Source: Candidatus Hydrogenedentes bacterium UBA2224
Lineage (GTDB): Bacteria; Hydrogenedentota; Hydrogenedentia; Hydrogenedentales; SLHB01
Assembly (NCBI GenBank): GCA_002348185.1
Contig: DDYW01000025.1
Location: 1 to 14,807, forward strand
Direction: 5' to 3'
Length of the DNA: 14,807 bases
Of this stretch, positions 1-5,011 are shown in pieces; the first letter of the stretch is position 1, and every line of letters starts with the position of its first letter. A program made the position numbers and the translations under genes. The notes under the pieces are model-generated. The model saw only the letters and a list, made by a program, of their open reading frames with translations. It searched no databases and was not told the DNA's origin.

Positions 1-57
1 ACATTATCACTGTGGTTTGACAGAGCGCCCTTCGCCCCGCGTTCCCGGGACGGGCGT

Positions 58-82
58 GGTGGACCTTGTGGACCTTGTGGAC
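58..82. repeat. 9-bp tandem repeat (tggaccttg)
   Basis: Two perfect copies of tggaccttg (60-68, 69-77) are followed by a partial third. Read in one frame the array spells a Trp-Thr-Leu triplet repeat, but no credible gene covers it. A second 9-bp array with a different unit lies about 240 bp downstream. Short arrays of this kind are common intergenic decoration in some GC-rich environmental bacteria; no function is evident. Confidence 0.7.
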
Positions 83-133
83 GGGTCTTCCTGAACGACC
101 GGGAAGGGGTCAGACAACAGCGCTTCGTCTGTT

Positions 134-153
134 CAACCCCTATTCAGGGGTTG
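134..153. repeat. Perfect 8-bp stem-loop
   Basis: caacccct (134-141) and aggggttg (146-153) are exact reverse complements around a 4-nt loop. It is the first and strongest of a run of small hairpins in the non-coding start of the window. It could be the terminator of a gene outside the window, though no T-tract follows, or one unit of a dispersed palindromic repeat. Confidence 0.65.
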
Positions 154-176
154 GGATAGGGGGCGAACCCGGTCCA

Positions 177-282
177 CGGGCTTCGCCCGCGGCTACGCAA
201 ATTCGACACCTCCGGTGTCGGTCGGAAAAGGGTCAACACCAGGCTCATGGGCTTCGCCCCCGGCCTCGACTCTTCTGGAGTC
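177..282. repeat. Cluster of short hairpins (REP-like region)
   Basis: Four further small inverted repeats follow each other: cgggc/gcccg around ttc (177-189), cgacacc/ggtgtcg around tcc (204-220), gggc/gccc around ttc (249-259), and gactc/gagtc around ttctg (268-282). A wider pair, cgactc (267-272) with gagtcg (292-297), encloses the last. The phrase gggcttcgccc occurs twice. The density suggests the remains of a dispersed palindromic repeat. Whether it recurs in the genome cannot be seen from this window. Confidence 0.5.
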
Positions 283-297
283 CCTAGGATAGAGTCG

Positions 298-342
298 TCC
301 ATCCTGTCCATCCTGTCCATCCTGTCCACTGCGTCCACCGCT
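298..342. repeat. 9-bp tandem repeat (tccatcctg)
   Basis: Three perfect copies of tccatcctg (298-306, 307-315, 316-324) are followed by two decayed copies, tccactgcg and tccaccgct. The array lies upstream of the first gene. A longer open frame runs through it, but its translation (Ser-Ile-Leu repeats) resembles no part of the downstream enzyme, so I treat it as non-coding. Confidence 0.75.
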
Positions 343-393
343 CCGCGCTCACGCACAGGGCGTGATGCCATTCTCCCTCGGCCTGCCGGACAT

Positions 394-401
394 GCTAAGA
401 T
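394..401 (+). promoter_or_regulatory. Possible extended -10 promoter for the phosphatase/ARG gene
   Basis: The octamer tgctaaga followed by t gives TGn-TAAGAT, an extended -10 box matching TATAAT at four of six positions. No good -35 box lies 16-18 bp upstream. It sits about 60 bp before the chosen ATG at 463, which would leave a leader of roughly 55 nt. No -24/-12 promoter was found here, so this gene may not share the sigma-54 control of the neighbouring operon. Confidence 0.3.
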
Positions 402-462
402 ACGGCGTGTCCGCATGCGGCGCCCAATGCCGCGCAATAACCTGGGGGGTATACACTGCATC

Positions 463-2271
463 ATGAACTCGGATAGTGCGTTCGCCCGTGAACTTGAGCT
501 CGCCGTCGCCGCCGCACAGGCTGCCGGAACCATCCTGCGCGAGGCGTTTAACCGGCCCGGCGGCCCCACGGGCAGCTCCGACCACGCCGACGCCGACGCC
601 GAACGGGCCATCCGGGAAGCGGTTGCCGGCGCGTTCCCCGAGGACGGCTTTCTCGGCGAGGAACTGCATGAAGCGCGCCGGACCCCCGGCCGCGCGGGAC
701 GTCTCTGGGTCGTCGACCCCAACGACGGCACCAGCGCCTACATGAAGGGATTCCGGGGCGCGGCCACGTCTATCGCGCTTCTGGTCAAGGGCGAGCCGGT
801 GCTGGGCGTGGTCTACGCGTACAATTGTCTCGACGACAAGGGCGATCTGTTTGCCTGGGCAAAAGGCGGTCCGCTGCTGCGCAACGGCGCGCCGGTCGCG
901 CCACACTGGCCGGCCACCCCGGGCGGCGACTGCGTGGTGCTGGTCTCGCAGGGCGCCGACAAAAGCCCCGAGGCCAACGCGAAGTGCGTCGCCCCCATGC
1001 GCTACCGCGCCGTGCCTAGCATTGCGTACCGGCTCGCGCTGGCCGCCGCGGGCGACGGCGTCGCGGGCGTATCCCTCAACGGCCCGGGCACCTGGGACTT
1101 TGCGGGCGGGCACGCCCTGCTGCTGGGCGTGGGCGGCGACCTGTTCGGCCGGGACGGCGTCCCGGTGCGCTACGACACCAACGGCGTCTGCCGGACCACG
1201 TCCTGGGTGTTCGGCGGCTCGAGACCGCACGCAGAACACATTCTTGGGGGTGACTGGTCCGCCGTTTATAACGAGCCTTCGGTGGACGGGCCGTACCCGC
1301 TGTGCTGGCCGCGCGGCGGCAGGGGGCCGATCGATCCCGCCGTGCACGCCCGCGCCCAGGGATGCTTCCTGGGCCAGCTTGCGGGCGACGCGCTGGGCAG
1401 CCTCGTGGAATTCCAGGGACCCGGTTCGATTGCCGCGCGGTACCCCGGCGGCGTGCGCGAACTCGCGGACGGCGGCACGCACCACACCATCGCGGGCCAG
1501 CCCACGGACGATTCAGAGATGGCGCTGTTGCTCGCCCGCTCGCTGGTCGAGCGCGCCGCGTACGATCCCGATGCCGTGCGCCACGCTTACGTATACTGGC
1601 ACAAATCCGGCCCGTTCGATTGCGGCATCACCATCGGCAATGCCCTCAACGGCAGATACAATTACGAGAGTCAAGCGAACGGCGCGTTGATGCGCATCTC
1701 GCCGCTGGGCATCTTCGGCGTGCACCAGACGGCAGACGACCTCGCCGATTGGGCACGGCAGGACGCGGCCCTGACCCATCCGAATCCGGTGTGCCAGGAG
1801 GTCAACGCGCTGTTTGCCATGGCGCTCGCGTGCGCCATCCGCACCGGGTGCGACCCCGCCAGCCTCTGTGATCACATCGCCGGGTGGGCCCGGGAGATGG
1901 ACTGCCTGCCCCCGGTGCTCGACTCCGTCGACGCCGCTCGAACCGCGCCCCCGGACGACTATTGCACCCAGCAGGGGTGGGTCCTCATCGCGTTTCAGAA
2001 CGCCCTGTGGCAGCTCCTGCATGCTTCCGGAGTTGAGGAGGCGCTCGTCGATACCGTCATGTGCGGCGGCGATACCGACACCAACGCCGCCATCTGCGGC
2101 GCTCTGCTGGGCGCGGTACATGGCCGCGACGCCATACCCGCGCAATGGCGCGACCGCATCCTCACGTGCCGGCCCATCGACGGGCTGTCCGGCGTGCATC
2201 GCCCGCGGCCGCGCTGTTTCTGGCCGGTCGATGCTCTGATACTCGTGGACCGGCTCCTTACGACCCGATAG
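463..2271 (+). CDS. Inositol-monophosphatase-family phosphatase fused to ADP-ribosylglycohydrolase
   Basis: A 602-aa two-domain enzyme. Residues 1-260 are an IMPase/CysQ/FBPase-type Mg-dependent phosphatase: GEE at 65-67, DPNDGT with D85 and D88, and WDFAGG with D212 supply all the usual metal ligands. Residues 296-598 are an ADP-ribosylglycohydrolase (DraG/ARH type): GDALG at 308-312, TDDS at 348-351, LTHP near 437, and GGDTDTN at 535-541 with D537 and D539. Both active sites look intact. The ARG half should cleave an ADP-ribosyl linkage and the phosphatase half a small phosphate ester, perhaps a phosphorylated ADP-ribose, pAp or a sugar phosphate; the substrates are inferred. No signal peptide, so cytoplasmic. 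I chose ATG 463 because the phosphatase domain begins there and a G-rich tract (444-449) precedes it, although its 13-nt spacing is long; in-frame ATGs at 415 and 427 are alternatives. It converges on the ARPP-1 operon. Confidence 0.9.
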   Translation: MNSDSAFARELELAVAAAQAAGTILREAFNRPGGPTGSSDHADADAERAIREAVAGAFPEDGFLGEELHEARRTPGRAGRLWVVDPNDGTSAYMKGFRGAATSIALLVKGEPVLGVVYAYNCLDDKGDLFAWAKGGPLLRNGAPVAPHWPATPGGDCVVLVSQGADKSPEANAKCVAPMRYRAVPSIAYRLALAAAGDGVAGVSLNGPGTWDFAGGHALLLGVGGDLFGRDGVPVRYDTNGVCRTTSWVFGGSRPHAEHILGGDWSAVYNEPSVDGPYPLCWPRGGRGPIDPAVHARAQGCFLGQLAGDALGSLVEFQGPGSIAARYPGGVRELADGGTHHTIAGQPTDDSEMALLLARSLVERAAYDPDAVRHAYVYWHKSGPFDCGITIGNALNGRYNYESQANGALMRISPLGIFGVHQTADDLADWARQDAALTHPNPVCQEVNALFAMALACAIRTGCDPASLCDHIAGWAREMDCLPPVLDSVDAARTAPPDDYCTQQGWVLIAFQNALWQLLHASGVEEALVDTVMCGGDTDTNAAICGALLGAVHGRDAIPAQWRDRILTCRPIDGLSGVHRPRPRCFWPVDALILVDRLLTTR

Positions 2272-2291
2272 ACGCGTGATACACAAGGACC

Positions 2292-2321
2292 GGCCCGTCA
2301 GGGCATCTGCGCTGACGGGCC
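2292..2321. terminator. Hairpin between convergent genes
   Basis: ggcccgtcag (2292-2301) pairs perfectly with ctgacgggcc (2312-2321), and the 10-nt loop can add two more GC pairs. It lies in the 79-bp gap between the converging phosphatase/ARG gene and the ARPP-1 gene, so it could end transcription from both sides. No strong T-run follows on either strand, so termination may be weak or factor-assisted. Confidence 0.7.
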
Positions 2322-2350
2322 AGAGAACGGTTCACGCCGTGTCAAACGGG

Positions 2351-3829
2351 CTACCGTTCAACCGGAAAGGCCGCAAGGTGGAGCAGACGGCCCTCGTGGC
2401 AGAGTCCGGTGCCGGACATTGTCCCGCCGCTGAGCCCGATACCCACGCCAAGACCGCGGGTCTCGTCGAGGACCTGGAGGTTCTCCTGCACCCGGCCGAC
2501 AAACTCGCGGACCACCCTTTCGGACGCGGGCTTGTCCTCGCTGTCGTTGTGGGCGAAGGCGAAGAAACAGGCCTCGCTGAGCCGGGGCCACAAACGCTGC
2601 ATGGTGCGGGGGGTGTCGAACAACTCGAAGAGCGCCACCTGCGTGTCGCTGGCGATGGCGACGCCGGCGGCGTCTTCGGGAAGGGCGAGGCGTTCGCGAT
2701 ATTCCTCGACCTTCCCGCGCGCGGCCTCGATTCCGTCGGTCAGCGACGCGGTGCGCGATTCGGCCCCGGCACATCTCAATTCTTTCGCGACGTCGTTCCA
2801 CACCTCCGACTGGTCGCCGTCGAACGAGTGGCGACATGCGACGGATTCCATCACCCGCGCGCATTTCCGGGCACGGATATGGGGCGTGGCGAAGTGGGTG
2901 GCGCGGAACCGCTGGCTGACGCTGGACCAGCGCCCCTGTTCGACGCAGCTTACGGGAACCACGAGTTCGGACTGCGCCGCGATGAGCATGGTGATGTTGA
3001 TGACCCGGTTCTGCTTCGCACCGGTGAGGATTTCACCTTCGGGCAGCAGAATGGGGCATTCGCCGCGGTTGCGGATGAGGATCTCGGGCACCGTGCCGTG
3101 CTGCGAGGTCTCGGTGACTTCGGCGGCGCCGGCCTCGAGCGCCTCTTCGAGGAGGACATAGGCCCGTTCGTGCCAGTTGGCAAGGAGCAGGGGAAAGACG
3201 GTCGCGTTGCGGTAATGCAGGGCCTCGCCGAACTTCAAGCCGGTAAGCGCCGCGCGCACGGCGCTGAGCGCGCCGATATCGGCGTGGGCTTCCAGTGCCT
3301 GGGCGAATCCCGGCATCAGGGCCAGCAGAAGACGCGTCTCGGGCAGAAGATCACGGCGCGACAGCTCCCCGAGGCGTTCCGCGGCGTCGCGAATGACCGC
3401 GGGGCGACGCCAGTCGTGCATGGCATTGTAGGCGTCAAGCACGATGCGGTGCAGGGCGCCGGGGAGGGTCTCCGGGTCGCGGACGGCCTGGAGAAAGGCC
3501 GCGTTCGAGGGCGTGACGTATATCGAGAGGGTCAAGGTGGCCGAGGGGACATTGGTTTCGGGGCACGCCGCCACCGTGCCATCGATGTACACGATGCCCT
3601 GGTCGATCAGGGGCGTCAGCCAGGATGCGGCCTGCCGGGGAATGTACCCCACCTTGGCGAAGTCTTCGTTTTCGACCCGGATGGCCTTGCGATCGTGGGT
3701 GTTGTCCGGTTCGCGCTCGAAATGGACTTTCTCGCCCGCCGCGGGGATCGCCCGGCAATACTGCATGCCCGCCAGGTTGCACTCGATCTCGCCAAGCAGC
3801 ACTTCGTGTTGACTGATTCGTTTCGTCAT
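2351..3829 (-). CDS. HIRAN domain + ARPP-1 family protein
   Basis: A 492-aa protein, last gene of a sigma-54-type operon. Residues about 8-105 are a HIRAN domain: EPDNTHDRKAI at 40-50 and VGYIPRQAASWL at 60-71 match the usual EPxNxxDxxA...GYxPR pattern. HIRAN domains bind 3' ends of single-stranded DNA in HLTF and are linked to DNA repair in bacteria. Residues about 195-488 match the ARPP-1 family: PILLPEGEILTGAKQNR at 259-275, VPVSCVEQGRW at 291-301, and a Gly-rich C-terminal motif near 468-476. ARPP-1 means ARG and Rhodanese-Phosphatase-superfamily-associated Protein; its activity is unknown and a nucleotide or ADP-ribose role has been proposed. Residues 110-190 are unassigned. The start overlaps the upstream stop by 4 bp (ATGA), so translation is probably coupled; GGAG lies 8 nt before the ATG. 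The HIRAN fusion and the nearby ARG gene both fit the family name. Confidence 0.88.
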   Translation of the reverse strand: MTKRISQHEVLLGEIECNLAGMQYCRAIPAAGEKVHFEREPDNTHDRKAIRVENEDFAKVGYIPRQAASWLTPLIDQGIVYIDGTVAACPETNVPSATLTLSIYVTPSNAAFLQAVRDPETLPGALHRIVLDAYNAMHDWRRPAVIRDAAERLGELSRRDLLPETRLLLALMPGFAQALEAHADIGALSAVRAALTGLKFGEALHYRNATVFPLLLANWHERAYVLLEEALEAGAAEVTETSQHGTVPEILIRNRGECPILLPEGEILTGAKQNRVINITMLIAAQSELVVPVSCVEQGRWSSVSQRFRATHFATPHIRARKCARVMESVACRHSFDGDQSEVWNDVAKELRCAGAESRTASLTDGIEAARGKVEEYRERLALPEDAAGVAIASDTQVALFELFDTPRTMQRLWPRLSEACFFAFAHNDSEDKPASERVVREFVGRVQENLQVLDETRGLGVGIGLSGGTMSGTGLCHEGRLLHLAAFPVER

Positions 3830-4227
3830 GGTTCCTGCTCCTGATGGGCGCCCTCAACCGCTTCCTCGCGGTTCCACAGGTCACCCGTTTCCACCAAGAC
3901 ACCGCCGGACCCGGGGCGCGCGTACATCCACGCCCGCATCTCGAGGCCGTCGTCCAACACCACCGGCACCTCACAGCGCCGGTACCAGGTGGGATACGCC
4001 ATCAGACCGTCGAGGTCGCGGAGCGTCCGCTCGCTCACCGCGTACACCTCGCCCCGTATGGGGCTGACGGTCTGATCCATCCGCACATAAGGCATCGCGC
4101 TCGCATACAGGGCATAGTTTTCTGTCGTGCGTCCCCTCCCTACCGGTTTCCGGTTCCCCAGCAGAAACTGGTTCCAGAAACCGCTCCGCAGCCTTCCGTA
4201 AACAAAGACATGTATTGCACTGCTCAT
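3826..4227 (-). CDS. Gamma-glutamylcyclotransferase-fold (GGCT/AIG2-like) protein, catalytic site altered
   Basis: A 133-aa protein with the small GGCT/AIG2-like fold: VFVYGRLRSG at 7-16 (usually FVYGTLR), RGEVYAVSERTLRDLD at 58-73, and AYPTWYRR at 77-84. Family members form 5-oxoproline from gamma-glutamyl compounds using a glutamate in an LDxxEGxPxxYxR motif. Here that stretch reads LDGLMAYPTWYRR, so Met76 and Ala77 replace Glu-Gly, and Arg replaces the Thr of YGTL. I infer a binding or structural role, or a changed chemistry. Start at ATG 4227 has AAGGA upstream and begins right at the first beta strand; a longer open frame reaching 4449 adds low-complexity residues and overlaps the neighbouring gene, so I reject it. 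Second gene of the operon, overlapping the ARPP-1 start by 4 bp. Confidence 0.8.
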   Translation of the reverse strand: MSSAIHVFVYGRLRSGFWNQFLLGNRKPVGRGRTTENYALYASAMPYVRMDQTVSPIRGEVYAVSERTLRDLDGLMAYPTWYRRCEVPVVLDDGLEMRAWMYARPGSGGVLVETGDLWNREEAVEGAHQEQEP

Positions 4228-4273
4228 TCCCGTGTCCTTTGGTAATTCCGCCATCCCCGGGCATGCCCATGAC

Positions 4274-4304
4274 GGGACGGCGCCTCGTCCCGCGGCGCCG
4301 TCCC
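4274..4304. other. Perfect 11-bp intra-operon stem-loop
   Basis: gggacggcgcc (4274-4284) and ggcgccgtccc (4294-4304) are exact reverse complements around a 9-nt loop, in the 85-bp gap between the 126-aa gene and the GGCT-like gene. A 10-bp palindrome, gggcatgccc (4259-4268), follows on the transcript. No T-run follows on the minus strand, so an attenuator, an RNA-processing site or a 3'-end stabiliser is as likely as a terminator. It would let the first gene be expressed at a different level from the coupled pair behind it. Confidence 0.65.
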
Positions 4305-4312
4305 CCGGGCCT

Positions 4313-4693
4313 TCAGCAAGCCTCGGCAAAGAGGGCACTATCCGCCCAGCGGAAGCGGTCCGACTGCGGGGTGGCCCCGTAGGTGGTAACCCACAGATAG
4401 TGACCGGGCAGCGCCCCCTCCTGGACCACCGCCACGAGTTCTTCACCAAACAGCATGAAGCGGAAATACCACGATTTCTGCCCGCTGGCCAGACGCTGCC
4501 AATAACCCGGCCGGTACCCCAGCGTCCACATCTGACCGGCCTTCACCTGCCGGCTCCGGTGGAACAGGGTCTGTGCCAGGGCGCGGGTGGGCTCGAGCCC
4601 CGTGTGCTGTGCAATGCGCTCCAGCGCGTGGCCCGTGATGTCCAGCTGCGTTGCTTTCGAGACTTTCATAAACGCCTTACCCGTGATAGCCAT
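4313..4693 (-). CDS. Small unknown protein, first gene of the sigma-54-type operon (possibly DUF4258-like)
   Basis: A 126-aa protein that I do not recognise with confidence. The start is well supported: GGGAGG lies 7 nt before the ATG. The segment ITGHALERIAQHTGL (19-33) resembles the His-containing helix that opens DUF4258 domains, which belong to the RelE/ParE-like (BECR) nuclease fold. The C-terminal part alternates short hydrophobic strands (WYFRFMLF 75-82, ELVAVV 85-90, YLWVTTYG 99-106), which fits that fold. No signal peptide or membrane segment is seen. As promoter-proximal gene it should be the most abundant product of the operon. It could be an RNA-acting effector, but this is weak inference, and no partner antitoxin gene is next to it. 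Confidence 0.78.
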   Translation of the reverse strand: MAITGKAFMKVSKATQLDITGHALERIAQHTGLEPTRALAQTLFHRSRQVKAGQMWTLGYRPGYWQRLASGQKSWYFRFMLFGEELVAVVQEGALPGHYLWVTTYGATPQSDRFRWADSALFAEAC

Positions 4694-4770
4694 TGCTTGA
4701 CCTCCCTTGCGCCGCTAACTCTCTCAACTCCTACGGCCTTCGGACGCCTCTGCACCTAACATCTGTATAG

Positions 4771-4789
4771 ACAGCAGGTATCGTGCCAA
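4771..4789 (-). promoter_or_regulatory. Sigma-54 (-24/-12) promoter of the three-gene operon
   Basis: On the minus strand this reads TTGGCACG-ATAC-CTGCTGT. It matches the consensus TTGGCACG-N4-TTGCT except for the first T of the -12 element, and keeps the critical GG-N10-GC spacing. A start near 4762 would give a leader of about 69 nt. By chance TGGCAC with a correctly spaced GC also occurs inside coding DNA at 1597 (+) and 3581 (-), so the call rests on position: upstream of an operon and directly divergent from a gene for a sigma-54 activator. Confidence 0.82.
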
Positions 4790-4855
4790 CACAGAGGCCG
4801 CCACAAACCGCCACATATGGGGTAATTTCATGGAAAGGGCACAAGAAACGCCTGG

Positions 4856-4867
4856 TTGAGTCCTCAA
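4856..4867. promoter_or_regulatory. Palindrome, candidate activator site and auto-operator
   Basis: ttgag-tc-ctcaa is a perfect 5-bp inverted repeat with a 2-bp centre. It lies about 100 bp upstream of the predicted sigma-54 start, a normal place for an enhancer-binding site, and it covers the -35 box of the regulator's own promoter. One bound protein could therefore activate the operon and repress itself, as is common among sigma-54 activators. With only 10 paired bases chance is possible. Confidence 0.45.
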
Positions 4868-4884
4868 TATTAACGTGCTATGCT
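4856..4884 (+). promoter_or_regulatory. Sigma-70-type promoter of the sigma-54 activator gene
   Basis: TTGAGT (4856-4861) and TATGCT (4879-4884) are separated by exactly 17 bp and match the -35 and -10 consensus at four of six positions each. The start would be near 4891, giving a leader of about 120 nt before the ATG at 5012. The -35 box is inside a palindrome. Confidence 0.55.
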
Positions 4885-5011
4885 CAGAAATCGAGCACCG
4901 AAAACCAAGCACCGTCGGCGCGTGCCGGTCGGGGAATCCGGGCTATTCCGGGAGGCGCGCCGCAACTCGGGGGATCGTCCCAGCCGTTCAACGCGGTGAA
5001 AGAGGAGCCAG

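Larger units (their letters stand above)
4694..5011. promoter_or_regulatory. Divergent control region between operon and its regulator
   Basis: This 318-bp gap separates the minus-strand operon from the plus-strand activator. Besides the promoters and palindrome listed separately it holds a direct repeat ccgccaca at 4798-4805 and 4808-4815 (period 10, about one helical turn), a direct repeat agcaccg at 4894-4900 and 4908-4914 (period 14), and an inverted repeat ggaat/attcc (4933-4937, 4945-4949) in the regulator's leader. Any of these may be activator sites; none is proven. Confidence 0.6.

Noticed and set aside
17..22. TTGACA, a perfect -35 hexamer at the start of the window
   Set aside because: No -10-like hexamer lies 15-19 bp downstream, and no gene follows.
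298..342. CRISPR-like array
   Set aside because: The units are 9 bp, directly adjacent and without spacers; no cas genes are present.
440..460. GG-N10-GC pattern just before ATG 463, suggesting a second -24/-12 promoter
   Set aside because: It lacks TGGCAC, and it overlaps the start codon region so closely that no transcript leader would remain.
247..462. N-terminal extension of the phosphatase/ARG gene
   Set aside because: The extra 72 residues come from the tandem repeat and hairpin-rich DNA and have no relation to the phosphatase family.
2276..3844. Long plus-strand open frame (522 aa) opposite the HIRAN-ARPP-1 gene
   Set aside because: It is the complement of a gene with clear family motifs; its own translation is Gly/Arg/Val-rich with no recognisable domain, as expected in GC-rich DNA.
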